A stretch of DNA of 64,000 nucleotides from Brevundimonas subvibrioides ATCC 15264 (lineage in GTDB: Bacteria; Pseudomonadota; Alphaproteobacteria; Caulobacterales; Caulobacteraceae), in the NCBI RefSeq assembly GCF_000144605.1, contig NC_014375.1, forward strand, positions 1,922,001 through 1,986,000, written 5' to 3'. Shown here one piece after another: positions 39,433 to 48,695 of this stretch. Position 1 is the stretch's first letter. Each line of letters begins with the position of its first letter. Made by a program: the position numbers and the translations under genes. The notes under the pieces were generated by a model, which did no database searches, was not told the DNA's origin, and was given only the letters and a program-made list of their open reading frames with translations.

Positions 39433-40751
39433 CCGATATCCTGATGCCCGCCCTGTCGCCCACGATGGAAGAGGGCGTCCTGGCCAAATGGCACGTCAAG
39501 GTCGGCGACACGGTCAAGGCCGGCGACGTCATCGCCGAGATCGAGACCGACAAGGCGACCATGGAGGTCGAGGCCGTCGACGAAGGCACGATCACCGACA
39601 TCCTGGTGGCCGAAGGCTCCGAGGGCGTGAAGGTCAATACGCCGATCGCCCGTCTGGCGGAGGAGGGCGGTTCCGCCGCCCCGGCACCCAAGGCCGCTGA
39701 ACCCGCGAAAGCCGAGGCGCCGAAGGCTGCGCCCGCGCCCGCAGGTCACGAGAGCGGCGATGCGGTGGCGACGCCCGACGGGATCAAGTCCGCCGAAGCC
39801 GTCCTGCCCAAAACCTCCGGCACGGCCGCCTCGACCGGGGCCCGCGTCTTCTCGTCGCCGCTCGCGCGTCGGCTGGCCAAGGACGCCGGACTGGACCTGT
39901 CGACCCTGAAGGGCACCGGCCCCCACGGCCGGATCGTCAAGGCCGACGTCGAGGCTGCTGCCAAGGGCGGCGCGCGGCCGGCCGCAGCGCCCGCCACGAC
40001 CGCCGCTTCCGGCATCGAGGCCCGCAAGGTCCAGTCGCTGGCCGACATGGGCATCCCCGACGGCAGCTACGATCTCATCCCGCTGGACGGTATGCGCAAG
40101 GCGATCGCCCGGCGCATGGTCGGCTCGATCCAGAACGTGCCGCACTTCCCGCTGTTCATCGACGTCGAGATCGACGCACTGCTGGCCGCCCGGGCCAAGG
40201 TCAATGCGATGCTGGAGAAGTCCGGCGTCAAGGTCTCGGTCAACGACTTCGTCATCAAGGCCGCGGCCATGGCGCTGAAGCTCGTGCCCGAGGCCAACGC
40301 CAGCTATTCGCCCGAGGGCATCGCGATGCACCACAACGCCGACGTGGCGATGGCGGTGGCGATCGACGGCGGCCTGATCACCCCGATCATCTTCAAGGCC
40401 GAGACCAAGTCCCTGTCGCAGATCGCTGTCGAATCGAAGGATCTGGCCAAGCGCGCCCGCGACAAGAAGCTGAAGCCCGAGGAATTCCAGGGCGGCACCT
40501 TCAGCGTGTCCAACCTGGGCATGTTCGGCATCAAGGCCTTCAGCTCGATCATCAACGAGCCCCAGGGCGCGATCATGAGCGTCGGGGCCGGCGAACAACG
40601 GCCTGTGGTGAAGAACGGCCAGCTGGCCGTGGCGACCGTGATGACCGTGACCCTGACCTGCGATCACCGGGTGGTGGACGGGGCGACGGGCGCGCGGTTC
40701 CTGCAGGCCTTCAAGCCGCTGATCGAAGACCCTGTCACCATGCTGGCCTGA
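39429..40751 (+). CDS. pdhC: Pyruvate dehydrogenase E2, dihydrolipoamide acetyltransferase
   Basis: Core acetyltransferase of the pyruvate dehydrogenase complex, 440 residues. It has an N-terminal lipoyl domain (residues 1-77, Lys in [10 protein letters not shown]), an Ala/Pro-rich linker, a peripheral-subunit-binding domain ([30 protein letters not shown]) and the catalytic domain ending with [18 protein letters not shown], where the active-site His lies. ATG overlaps the pdhB stop as ATGA. Confidence 0.96.
39531..39577 (+). repeat. 47-base direct repeat, copy 2 (lipoyl domain of pdhC)
   Basis: Exact second copy of the 47-base stretch at 38155-38201, in the same reading frame and the same position in the lipoyl domain. 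Recombination between the copies would delete most of pdhB and fuse its lipoyl domain to E2. Confidence 0.85.
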
Positions 40752-40761
40752 GGCGCACGCG

Positions 40762-41241
40762 ATGAGCACCGTCTATGACTTCACCGCGACCGGCATCGAC
40801 GGGACCGAGGTGCCGCTGGACGGGTTTCGCGGCAAGGCGCTGCTGATCGTCAACACGGCGTCCAAATGCGGTTTCACCGGCCAGTACGCCGGCCTCGAAA
40901 CCCTGCACCGGCGCTTCGCCGACCAGCCGTTCGAGGTGCTGGGTTTTCCCTGCAACCAGTTCGGCGGACAGGAACCGGGCAAGGCGGCCGAGATCGCGTC
41001 GTTCTGCAGCGCCACCTTCGACGTCGACTTCCCCCTGTTCGACAAGATCGAGGTCAACGGGCCGAACCGGCACCCGCTCTATGCCTGGCTGACCGGGCAG
41101 AAGAAGGGCTTCCTCGGCAGCCGCGACATCAAGTGGAACTTCACCAAATTCCTGACCGACCGGGAGGGCAGGGTGGTCGCCCGCTATGCGCCGCAGGTCG
41201 AGCCCGCGGCCATCGCGCCCGATATCGAGAAGCTTCTCTGA
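40762..41241 (+). CDS. Glutathione peroxidase family protein
   Basis: A 159-residue thioredoxin-fold peroxidase. The peroxidatic residue is Cys36 in NTASKCGFTGQYAGLE, in place of selenocysteine; the FPCNQFGGQEPG motif near residue 70 and the WNFTKFLTDREG motif near residue 130 supply the catalytic Gln and Trp/Asn. It detoxifies hydroperoxides, probably with thioredoxin rather than glutathione as donor, as is usual for bacterial single-Cys-annotated members. It lies 10 bases after pdhC. Confidence 0.93.
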   Translation: MSTVYDFTATGIDGTEVPLDGFRGKALLIVNTASKCGFTGQYAGLETLHRRFADQPFEVLGFPCNQFGGQEPGKAAEIASFCSATFDVDFPLFDKIEVNGPNRHPLYAWLTGQKKGFLGSRDIKWNFTKFLTDREGRVVARYAPQVEPAAIAPDIEKLL

Positions 41242-41294
41242 GCCCTGCCCGGGCACGTAGGATGTCCCCGGCTGGCTGACGATTCGGGGCGGGG

Positions 41295-42257
41295 ATGACA
41301 GAGACCACGACGGCCGGCGCGGTCTGCGCGGCCTGTGAAACGCCTCTGACCGGGCGCTGGTGTCACGCCTGTGGGCAGGACAGCCGGGCCAGGCCGGTTC
41401 CGCTGCGCGCCATGGTGGTGGAGGTCGCGACCTCCTACAGCCCGATCGACGGCAAGCTGGCGCGGACGCTCGCGGTTCTGGCCGTCCGTCCTGGCCGACT
41501 GCTGGAGGCCTATCGCAGCGGCGCGGGCTCGCTCTACGTCACGCCGCTGAAACTGTTCGTCGCCTCGACCGCCCTGTTCCTGTCGGTGCTCAACTTCAGC
41601 GACACGACGCTGGTCCAGTATGTGTGGAAGGTCGATCGGGGCGGGCAGGTCGGCCCGGCCTTCTACGACCCCGTATCGATGGAGGTGAAGGTTCAGGGGG
41701 CGACGGACGGCGAGCGCTGGCTGCAGCCCAAGATCGAGCCCGCCATCGACCCCGAGGTCACCTCCGCGATCCAGGCCGCGGCCCGCGCGGCCTCCGACGA
41801 ACCGACCCGGGCCAGCATGCGCTACGAACTGGTCCTGAATGCCGAGCAGGCGGACTGGGCGGCCCGACTGTCGGGCTGGCTGCCGAACGTCCTCTGGCTG
41901 CTGATGCCCGTCTATGCCGTGTTCCTGATGCCGTTCTTCGGACGTCGTCGGCTGTTCCTGGAGCACGTCATCTTCGCCATGTGGGCCCATGCCGTCGGCT
42001 TCCTGCTGGCCATGGGACTGGCGGGCATCAATGCCGCCGGCGCCAATCTGTCGGCAGCCTGGCTGGTGGTGCCCTACCTGGCCTATTTCACGATCGCGGC
42101 CGCCCGCTACTATGCGGTGGCTCCTGTGCAGGCGCTCTGGCGAGGGATCGTCCACCTCAGCCTCTATGTCGTGCTGGCGCTCATGCCCGCCGCGGTGGCC
42201 ATCCTGGCGACCGTGACCGACTGGCCGGCCCTGATCGCATGGATCGAGGCGGTCTGA
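41295..42257 (+). CDS. DUF3667 family membrane protein
   Basis: A 320-residue protein with an N-terminal zinc-ribbon-like pair of CxxC motifs (CAACETPLTGRWCHACGQ), the family start of DUF3667. A region ARTLAVLAVRPGRLLEAYRSG then follows, and four to five hydrophobic segments in the C-terminal half. The central part (about residues 110-180) is soluble. Function is unknown; its location between a glutathione peroxidase and lpdA has no evident meaning. Confidence 0.85.
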   Translation: MTETTTAGAVCAACETPLTGRWCHACGQDSRARPVPLRAMVVEVATSYSPIDGKLARTLAVLAVRPGRLLEAYRSGAGSLYVTPLKLFVASTALFLSVLNFSDTTLVQYVWKVDRGGQVGPAFYDPVSMEVKVQGATDGERWLQPKIEPAIDPEVTSAIQAAARAASDEPTRASMRYELVLNAEQADWAARLSGWLPNVLWLLMPVYAVFLMPFFGRRRLFLEHVIFAMWAHAVGFLLAMGLAGINAAGANLSAAWLVVPYLAYFTIAAARYYAVAPVQALWRGIVHLSLYVVLALMPAAVAILATVTDWPALIAWIEAV

Positions 42258-42351
42258 CGCCGGTCACGGGTGGTTACGGAGCCGGACGCGGAGCTTTCGG
42301 CTCAAGGCCCGGGCCGCTACAAGACCCCATTGATTTCACGGAGGCTCAGAC

Positions 42352-43755
42352 TTGGCCGACTTCGATCTTATCGTCATCGGCTCCGGCCCGGGTGGATATG
42401 TTGCCGCGATCCGCGCCAGCCAGCTGGGCCAGAAGGTCGCCATCATCGAGCGTGAGAGCCTGGGCGGGATCTGCCTGAACTGGGGCTGTATCCCCACCAA
42501 GGCGCTGCTGAAGTCCGGCGAGAAGTTCGAGAGTCTCAGCCATCTGGACGACTACGGCCTGTCCGCCTCGGGCGCGACGTTCGACTTCGGCGCCATCATC
42601 CAGCGTTCGCGCGGCGTGGCGGCGACGATGAACAAGGGCGTCACCTTCCTGATGAAGAAGAACAAGATCGAGGTGATCGAGGGCACGGCCAGGCTGGAAA
42701 AGGGCACGGCGGCTCCCAAGGTCGTCATCGCCCTGAAAGCTGGAGGCTCGCGTACGCTCGAGGCCAGGGCCGTGATCCTGGCCGTCGGCGCTCGCGCCAA
42801 GGCCATCCCCCAGATCGGGCTGGAAGCCGACGGCGACCGGATCTGGGCCTATCGCGAGGCCATGGCCCCCAAGACCATGCCGGCCTCCATCGTGGTGATC
42901 GGATCGGGTGCCATCGGCATTGAATTCGGCAGCTTCTACCGTGCCTTGGGCGCGGAAGTTACCGTAGTGGAGGCGGTCGATCGTATCATGCCGGTGGAGG
43001 ATGAAGAGGTCTCCAAGGCGGCCCAGAAGTCCTTCGAGAAGCGCGGCATGAAGTTCCGCACCGGCTGCAAGGTCACCAGGGTGTCCAAGGGCGGGAAGGG
43101 GGTTCAGGTCGCGATCGAGGCCGGCGGCAAGGCCGAGACGCTGGAGGCCGAGGTCTGTATCTCGGCGGTCGGCATCACCGCCAACACCGACGGCATCGGC
43201 CTGGAGGCGCTGGGCGTCAACATGGACCGCGGCCACATCACCATCGACGGCCACTGCGCCACGAACGTGAAGGGGCTCTATGCCATCGGCGACTGCGCCG
43301 GCGCGCCCTGGCTGGCGCACAAGGCCAGCCACGAAGGCATTCACGCGGCCGAATACATCGCCGGCTACAAGAGCCCCAACGTCGTCTCGCCGATCGCGGG
43401 ATGCACCTATGCCCAGCCGCAGGTCGCGTCCGTCGGGATCACGGAGCAGGGGGCCCGCGAGGCCAAACGCGACGTGAAGATCGGCCGGTTCCCGTTCCGG
43501 GTGAACGGCAAGGCCGTGGCGGCGGGCGACACCGACGGTTTCGTCAAGGTCATCTTCGACACGAAGACCGGGGCCCTGATCGGCGCCCACATGATCGGCC
43601 ACGAGGTCACCGAGATGATCCAGGGCTATGTCACCGCCATCGCCATGGAAGCGACCGAGGAGGACATCCACGGCATCGTCTATCCGCACCCGACCATGTC
43701 CGAGGCCATGCACGAGGCCGCGCTGGACGCCTACGGGCGCACCATCCACCTTTGA
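42352..43755 (+). CDS. lpdA: Dihydrolipoamide dehydrogenase (E3)
   Basis: FAD-dependent E3 component that reoxidises lipoyl groups on E2. The FAD motif GSGPGGYVAAI is at residues 10-20, and the redox pair is Cys41 and Cys46 (GGICLNWGCIPTKALL). The NAD-binding motif VIGSGAIGIEFGSF and the C-terminal HPTMSEAMHEAALDAYG active-site His/Glu region are intact. Start is a TTG at 42352 with a good GGAGG-like site (CGGAGGCT) upstream. It is separated from pdhC by two unrelated genes. Confidence 0.95.
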   Translation: MADFDLIVIGSGPGGYVAAIRASQLGQKVAIIERESLGGICLNWGCIPTKALLKSGEKFESLSHLDDYGLSASGATFDFGAIIQRSRGVAATMNKGVTFLMKKNKIEVIEGTARLEKGTAAPKVVIALKAGGSRTLEARAVILAVGARAKAIPQIGLEADGDRIWAYREAMAPKTMPASIVVIGSGAIGIEFGSFYRALGAEVTVVEAVDRIMPVEDEEVSKAAQKSFEKRGMKFRTGCKVTRVSKGGKGVQVAIEAGGKAETLEAEVCISAVGITANTDGIGLEALGVNMDRGHITIDGHCATNVKGLYAIGDCAGAPWLAHKASHEGIHAAEYIAGYKSPNVVSPIAGCTYAQPQVASVGITEQGAREAKRDVKIGRFPFRVNGKAVAAGDTDGFVKVIFDTKTGALIGAHMIGHEVTEMIQGYVTAIAMEATEEDIHGIVYPHPTMSEAMHEAALDAYGRTIHL

Positions 43756-44228
43756 CGATCCTCGCTGCCGGGGACGCCGATTTCGCGGACCTGCTCGCGG
43801 CCGGTCGCGTCCAGGGCAGAGCCGTCGCAGAGGGCGGCATCGCGCCGGACCCGGTCCTGGACATGCTGCGCGGCGTCGCGGCGCGGGTCCGCCCGCACTG
43901 CGATCCGGCGGCATGGTGGATCGTCGACGGGGATGAAATCGTCGGCCTGTGCTCGATCGTCTCGGAGCCCTCCGGGGACGGCTCGATCAGTATCGGCTAC
44001 GGCGTCGCCTCCAGTCGACAGGGGCGCGGCGCGGCCACGCGCGCGGTGGGTGAGGTCCTGGAATGGGCCGGGACGCGTCCGGATCTGACCGGCGTCACGG
44101 CAGAGACCGCCGTCGACAATCCGGCGTCGCACCGGGTGCTCGAAAGAAACGGCTTCGTCCGGGTCGGCGTGCGTACGGACGCGGAGGACGGCGACCTGAT
44201 CTGCTGGCGCGCCGTCGTCGCGCGCTAG
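43752..44228 (+). CDS. GNAT family N-acetyltransferase
   Basis: A 158-residue acetyltransferase. The TTG at 43752 overlaps the lpdA stop and gives a normal N-terminus; the frame is open further back but only through lpdA. The acetyl-CoA motif is IGYGVASSRQGRGAATRAVGEVLEWA, followed by VTAETAVDNPASHRVLERNGFVRVG, the family motif B. Substrate is unknown, and may be a ribosomal protein or small amine. Its 3' end overlaps the DUF3606 gene on the other strand by four bases. Confidence 0.88.
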   Translation: MTILAAGDADFADLLAAGRVQGRAVAEGGIAPDPVLDMLRGVAARVRPHCDPAAWWIVDGDEIVGLCSIVSEPSGDGSISIGYGVASSRQGRGAATRAVGEVLEWAGTRPDLTGVTAETAVDNPASHRVLERNGFVRVGVRTDAEDGDLICWRAVVAR

Positions 44229-44407
44229 CGCTTCTTGCCGAGCTCGGCGGCGATGTCCTTGACCATGCGGCCGGCCTTGCGGTGGGCGGCGGTGATCTGG
44301 TCGCGGGTGACGCCCCAGCGCTTCATCCAGTATTCGACGGCCTGACGCTCGGAGAGGTCCAGACGGTCCTTGTCGATGAAGCCGCGCTTGTCCTTGAGAC
44401 CCGCCAT
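44225..44407 (-). CDS. DUF3606 domain protein
   Basis: A 60-residue, highly charged protein matching the short DUF3606 family: KDKRGFIDKDRLDLSERQAV followed by a tryptophan-containing helix VEYWMKRWGVTRDQI and a C-terminal helix VKDIAAELG. No catalytic residues are seen. It lies at the convergent boundary of the plus and minus groups. Function is unknown. Confidence 0.75.
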   Translation of the reverse strand: MAGLKDKRGFIDKDRLDLSERQAVEYWMKRWGVTRDQITAAHRKAGRMVKDIAAELGKKR

Positions 44408-44459
44408 GGGGGTGGTTCCTCTTGTCGCCTAAGATATATTATGCGAAATTCTATGTCAG

Positions 44460-45260
44460 TCAGAGCCCGGCAACACCGGTCCAGCCATCGATCGCGATCT
44501 CGACGTTGGCAGGAACAAAACGGCGCAATGCGTTGAAATCCAGATCGATATGCAGGTTCGTGAGGATCGCCTTGCCCACGTCGGCGGCCGCGATCCACTC
44601 CAGCGCCTGATCGACGTGGGCGTGCGTCGGATGACGCGTCCAGCGCAAGGCATCGACGATCCAGACCTCGGATCCCCGAACGGCCCGCAGCGCGTCCTCG
44701 TCCAGCGCATCGACGTCGCTGGAATAGCTGAGACCCCCCAGCCGGTAGCCGACCGACCGGATCGGTCCGTGGCCCTGGTCGAAAGTCACGACCGGCACGG
44801 CTCCTCCGGGCCCGTCGATCTGCCAGTCGACGCCGTGCGCCGGCAGGTCCTGCGCCTCGAGGATGGCCGGATAACCCTGTTTCATCTCGAAGATGTAGTC
44901 GAACCGATGCGTCAGGGCCGCCTTGGTGGCGGCATCCATCCAGGCCGGTATGCGCTGGCGACGCCTGAGCGCGAAGACGCGCAGGTCGTCGATGCCATGG
45001 GTCTGGTCCGCGTGATCGTGGGTGATCAGGACGGCGTCGACCCGGGTCGCCCCGGCGGCCAGCATCTGCTGGCGCAGGTCCGGCGAGGTGTCGATCAGCA
45101 CGCTGGTCTCGCCCTCCGGGCCGCGCCGCCGCGCCAGCATCGAGCATCGGGTCCGCCGGTTCTTCGGTTCCGCGGGATCGCAACTGCCCCAGTCACCGTC
45201 GCCGCGCGGCACGCCGCCGGACGACCCGCAGCCGAGGATGGTGAACTCGAGCGCGCTCAT
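44460..45260 (-). CDS. MBL-fold metallo-hydrolase (PhnP-like)
   Basis: A 266-residue metallo-beta-lactamase-fold phosphodiesterase-type enzyme. The metal motif ITHDHADQTHGIDDLR near residue 83 provides the HxHxDH ligands, and DVDALDEDALRAV carries a later ligand. MSALEFTILGCGSSGGVPRG at the N-terminus is typical of the PhnP/RNase Z-like subgroup. ATG at 45260 overlaps the tatD stop by four bases. The substrate is unknown; a cyclic phosphodiester is likely by family. Confidence 0.88.
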   Translation of the reverse strand: MSALEFTILGCGSSGGVPRGDGDWGSCDPAEPKNRRTRCSMLARRRGPEGETSVLIDTSPDLRQQMLAAGATRVDAVLITHDHADQTHGIDDLRVFALRRRQRIPAWMDAATKAALTHRFDYIFEMKQGYPAILEAQDLPAHGVDWQIDGPGGAVPVVTFDQGHGPIRSVGYRLGGLSYSSDVDALDEDALRAVRGSEVWIVDALRWTRHPTHAHVDQALEWIAAADVGKAILTNLHIDLDFNALRRFVPANVEIAIDGWTGVAGL

Positions 45261-46039
45261 GCCGGCCTCGGGATTCGGTCGAACAGGTTGAAGAAGGCGT
45301 CGGTCGTGCGCGTCTCGGCCTCCTCCCGCGTCCAGCCCCGGATGTCCGCCAGGGTCTGCAGCACATGGCCGACATAGGCGGGCTCGTTGCGCCGCCCCCG
45401 GTGCGGGACCGGCGCCAGATAGGGGCAGTCGGTCTCGACGATGATCCGGTCGCCCGGCATGGTCCGGATGACCGCCCGGACGTCCTCGGCGGCCTTGAAG
45501 GTGGCGATGCCTGATACGGAGAACCACGCGCCCATTTCCGAAGCCTTTTCAGCGAGATCGGGACCGCTGGTGTAGCAGTGCATCAGGAACCGGAACGGCC
45601 CCTCCCCCTGCTCCTCCGCCAGGATCGCCGCCATCCGGTCGTCGGCCTCGCGCGTATGGACGACCAGCGGCAGTCCGGTCCGGCGCGCGGCGGCGACGTG
45701 CCGGCGAAAGACCGCCTCTTGCTGATCGCGCGGGCTCAGGTCGTAGTGGAAATCCAGGCCGCATTCGCCGATCCCCACGACCCGGGGGCGCCCGGCGAGG
45801 GCGACAAGGTCGTCGGCGGTCATCTCGAGGTGGTGGCGCGCCTCGTGCGGGTGGGCCCCGACGGTGCACCAGATGTCCGGGTGCGCCATGGCCAGGCCGT
45901 GCGTCGCCTCGAACGTGGCCAGCGAGTCCGAGATCTCGACCATCAGGCCGACCCCGGCGGCGCGCGCGCGGTCGATCACGGCGTCGCGATCCTCGTCGAA
46001 CTGGGCGGCGTGCAGGTTGACGTGGCTGTCGATCAGCAT
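45257..46039 (-). CDS. TatD family hydrolase
   Basis: A 260-residue metal-dependent hydrolase with the TIM-barrel fold. Motifs are visible: IDSHVNLHAAQF at the N-terminus (HxN in place of the usual HxH), VGIGECGLDFHYDLSPRDQQEAVF near residue 90, and ETDCPYLAPVPHRG near residue 205. It acts as a deoxyribonuclease or D-aminoacyl-tRNA type hydrolase in different bacteria; the exact role here is not known. It lies within the minus-strand unit tmk-holB-tatD-MBL. Confidence 0.9.
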   Translation of the reverse strand: MLIDSHVNLHAAQFDEDRDAVIDRARAAGVGLMVEISDSLATFEATHGLAMAHPDIWCTVGAHPHEARHHLEMTADDLVALAGRPRVVGIGECGLDFHYDLSPRDQQEAVFRRHVAAARRTGLPLVVHTREADDRMAAILAEEQGEGPFRFLMHCYTSGPDLAEKASEMGAWFSVSGIATFKAAEDVRAVIRTMPGDRIIVETDCPYLAPVPHRGRRNEPAYVGHVLQTLADIRGWTREEAETRTTDAFFNLFDRIPRPA

Positions 46040-46046
46040 GGCGACG

Positions 46047-47027
46047 TCATCCTCCGGTCCGCGCCTTCACCCGCGCCAGGTCGGCCAGGGCCCCCGACAG
46101 GACGTCGGCCCGGTCGAGGTTCACGGCGGCCGTGCGGTCCGGCAGGTCGCTCAGCCGCGTCCACAGATCGGCCCAGGCGGCACCGTCGCCTGTCTGAAGC
46201 GATCGGGCCTTCACGGCCGCGGTCAGGCGATCCATCAGGGCCTCGAAACGCGCCTGCCCGTCCGCCCCGCGAAAGGTGTCGGACATGGCCATCTGTTCGG
46301 CGCGGTCCAGCGCGGGGTCCTCGACCCAGCGGCGGGCCAGCCGGTCGAGCGCCAGATTGGCCTCGGTCGCCAGCGACAGGGCCGCGCCCGGCGATCCTCG
46401 CGCCATCCCCGCGATCCGTGCCGCCTCGTCGCCCTCCAGATCCGTCTGGCGCGCGACCAGGGCCGCCACGGCCGCCTCGTCCCACGGCGCGAAAGCCAGA
46501 CGGCGGCACCGCGACCGGATCGTCGCCAGCAGCCGGCCCGGCGCATGGGTGATCAGGAAGAGCACACCACGTTCGGGTGGCTCCTCCAGAGTCTTGAGCA
46601 AGGCATTGGCAGCGTTGGGATTCAGGTCGTCGGCCGCATCCACGATCGCGACCCGATAGGCGGCCTGCGACGGGCTCTTCGAGAAGAACTCCGGCAGGTC
46701 CCGCGCCTGATCCACGGAGATGGATTTCTTGACCTTGCCGCCTTCCGAAAGACGCTCCAGCACCAGCAGATCGGGATGCGACTGGGCGGAAATCAGCTGG
46801 CTGACGGGATCGCCGGGCGAGGCACCCAGAGGGCCGCGCGTCGCGTCGGGCTGGGCCCCGAGGAGTCGCCGTGCCGCCCGATAGGCGAAGGTCGCCTTGC
46901 CCAGGCCCTCCGGCCCGCACAGCAGCCAGGCATGGTGAAGGCGACCGCGATCCAGGGCGTCGAGGAACGCCAGCTCGGCGTCCAAAGACGGGACCAGGTC
47001 GAAACGGTCGCGGGGGGCGCCGGTCAT
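46047..47027 (-). CDS. holB: DNA polymerase III delta' subunit
   Basis: Clamp-loader subunit of the replicative polymerase, 326 residues. The AAA+ P-loop region is degenerate in this subunit but recognisable (LLCGPEGLGKATFAYRAARRLL), and the sensor/arm motif NAANALLKTLEEPPERGVLFLIT follows, which is diagnostic of delta'. The zinc-binding cysteines of other clamp-loader subunits are not seen. Overlap with tmk is four bases, and tmk-holB is a common pairing. Confidence 0.93.
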   Translation of the reverse strand: MTGAPRDRFDLVPSLDAELAFLDALDRGRLHHAWLLCGPEGLGKATFAYRAARRLLGAQPDATRGPLGASPGDPVSQLISAQSHPDLLVLERLSEGGKVKKSISVDQARDLPEFFSKSPSQAAYRVAIVDAADDLNPNAANALLKTLEEPPERGVLFLITHAPGRLLATIRSRCRRLAFAPWDEAAVAALVARQTDLEGDEAARIAGMARGSPGAALSLATEANLALDRLARRWVEDPALDRAEQMAMSDTFRGADGQARFEALMDRLTAAVKARSLQTGDGAAWADLWTRLSDLPDRTAAVNLDRADVLSGALADLARVKARTGG

Positions 47028-47650
47028 TCCAGCACCGGCTCGACGGCCGCCCAGACCCGCGCCTGCACGTCATCGATCGACCCCGTCGCGTCGATGAGAC
47101 GGCAACGCTCCGGATGGGCCCGGGCGATCGTCTGGAAGGCGCGTCTGAGATTCTGATGAAAGGCGAGGCCCTTGGATTCGAAGCGGGTGTCGCCCTGTGC
47201 CCGTGCCAAGGCGCGCTCCAGACCGACCTCGGCCGGCAGGTCGAAGATCAGGGTCAGATCGGGCTGGTTCGTCCCGACGACATGGGCGTCCAGCGCCTCG
47301 ACGAAGGCGGTCTCCGCGCCGCCCGCGAGGCCCTGGTAGGCGCGGCTGGAGTCGGCGAACCGGTCGCAGACGACCCACTGGCCAGCCTCCAGAGCCGGAC
47401 GGATGGTCCGCTCCAGATGATCGGAGCGGGCCGCGAACATCAGCAGCAGTTCGGTGCGCGCCGACCAGCGATCCGCGCTTCCGGAGACGACCAGACTGCG
47501 GATGGCCTCGCCGCCCGGCGACCCGCCCGGTTCGCGCGTCCGAATCACGTCGCGGCCCCGTGCGCCGAGACGATCGACCAGAAGGGCGACCTGGGTGGAC
47601 TTTCCGGTCCCCTCCCCGCCTTCGAATGTAATGAAACGGCCTCGCGACAT
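47024..47650 (-). CDS. tmk: Thymidylate kinase
   Basis: Phosphorylates dTMP to dTDP. The P-loop GGEGTGKS is at residues 11-18, followed by the DR[YF] motif in DRFADSSRAYQGL near residue 95. 208 residues is the usual length. It is the first gene of the tmk-holB-tatD-MBL chain and starts close to the RlpA-like gene, which is transcribed in the same direction. Confidence 0.95.
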   Translation of the reverse strand: MSRGRFITFEGGEGTGKSTQVALLVDRLGARGRDVIRTREPGGSPGGEAIRSLVVSGSADRWSARTELLLMFAARSDHLERTIRPALEAGQWVVCDRFADSSRAYQGLAGGAETAFVEALDAHVVGTNQPDLTLIFDLPAEVGLERALARAQGDTRFESKGLAFHQNLRRAFQTIARAHPERCRLIDATGSIDDVQARVWAAVEPVLE

Positions 47651-47698
47651 CGGCGCACCATGGCGACCCGGGCCGCCCGGGCCAAGGGGGCTTTGGGC

Positions 47699-48535
47699 CT
47701 ATCGCGCCGATATCAACAGGGCGTCGGCGAATCCGCGCGCGACGGCGGCCTGCCGGGCCTGTTCGGCGGCGTTCGCGTCGGGCCAGGGCCCCAGCAGCAC
47801 GCGGAACATGGAGTTGTCGGTCGCAGCCTGCACCCGCGCCGTCTGTCCGAGCCGTCCGGCCGCAGCGCGCGCCTCCGGCTGGGCCGGATAGGCGGCAACC
47901 TCGACCCAAAACCTGCCCGGAGACACGGATGGGGACGGCGGCGGGGGCGGCGCGGACACCGGGACGGCGCGCTCCGGCCGGGCCTGTGCATACTGAAGGA
48001 CCGCGCCGCCGCCGACCCGGGGCGCGCGACCCAGATAACGGACCCGGACCTCGCCCACGCCCCGTTGCAGCATATCCAGAGCCTCGGCCGCGCCCCGCGA
48101 CAGGTCGATGATCCGGTCGTCGACGAAGGGGCCGCGATCGTTGACCCGCAGGACGATGGTCCGACCGTTGGCCAGGTTGGTCACCTCCACCAGTCCCGGC
48201 AGGGGCAGGGTCTTGTGAGCGGCGGTCAGGGCGTGCATGTCGAACCGCTCGCCGGTCGAGGTCGGCCGCCCGTTGAACTGGTCGCCGTACCAGGAGGCCA
48301 TGCCGACCTGGTCATAGCCGGGCTGCTCTTCGGGCCGGTACCATCGGCCGCGGATCTGATACGGTCGCATCGTTCCCGACACGATCGGGGCGGGATCGGT
48401 GACGATCGGGATCGCCGCGCGTCCGGTTCCGGCAGGTCCCCCTCCCCCCGCGCTGGCGCAGGCGGCCAGCCCGCTCATCGCGCCGGCGATGGCCAGCAGC
48501 CGAAAGTGCCTCAGCGGATGTGCCAGCGCGATCAT
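47699..48535 (-). CDS. rlpA: RlpA-like septal lytic transglycosylase lipoprotein with SPOR domain
   Basis: A 278-residue outer-membrane lipoprotein: the signal ends with the lipobox LAAC (Cys about residue 26). The double-psi beta-barrel domain with catalytic MASWYGDQFNGRPTSTGERFD and the later LRVNDRGPFVDDRIIDLS motif lies in the middle. A Pro-rich linker and a C-terminal SPOR domain (about residues 200-278, WVEVAAYPAQPEARAAA) target it to denuded glycan at the division site. The family cleaves glycan strands lacking stem peptides. Confidence 0.9.
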   Translation of the reverse strand: MIALAHPLRHFRLLAIAGAMSGLAACASAGGGGPAGTGRAAIPIVTDPAPIVSGTMRPYQIRGRWYRPEEQPGYDQVGMASWYGDQFNGRPTSTGERFDMHALTAAHKTLPLPGLVEVTNLANGRTIVLRVNDRGPFVDDRIIDLSRGAAEALDMLQRGVGEVRVRYLGRAPRVGGGAVLQYAQARPERAVPVSAPPPPPSPSVSPGRFWVEVAAYPAQPEARAAAGRLGQTARVQAATDNSMFRVLLGPWPDANAAEQARQAAVARGFADALLISAR

Positions 48536-48565
48536 GGCCGCATGATCGCGCCGACGATTTCCGTT

Positions 48566-48591
48566 TTGGTTAACGCGATCTCCGCTGCTAT
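48566..48591 (+). promoter_or_regulatory. Weak promoter candidate for tRNA-Ser
   Basis: TTGGTT at 48566-48571 and TGCTAT at 48586-48591 resemble -35 and -10 elements, but the 14-base spacing is short of the usual 17. The -10 ends 14 bases before the tRNA 5' end, which is a plausible distance. The position between the divergent RlpA-like gene and the tRNA is sensible, but the match is only fair. Confidence 0.25.
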
Positions 48592-48605
48592 GGCCTTCGC
48601 CGTAC

Positions 48606-48695
48606 GGACAGGTGGCCGAGTGGTTTAAGGCAGCGGTCTTGAAAACCGCCGTAGGTGAAAGCCTACCGTGGGTTCGAATCCCACCCTGTCCGCCA
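48606..48695 (+). tRNA. tRNA-Ser (anticodon TGA)
   Basis: A complete 90-base class II tRNA with encoded CCA. The acceptor stem pairs GGACAGG (48606-48612) with CCTGTCC (48685-48691), discriminator G, then CCA at 48693-48695. The anticodon stem GCGGT/ACCGC (48633-48637 and 48645-48649) encloses CTTGAAA, anticodon TGA at 48640-48642. The T arm GTGGG TTCGAAT CCCAC is canonical, and the long variable arm CGTAGGTGAAAGCCTACCG is diagnostic for serine. Confidence 0.97.
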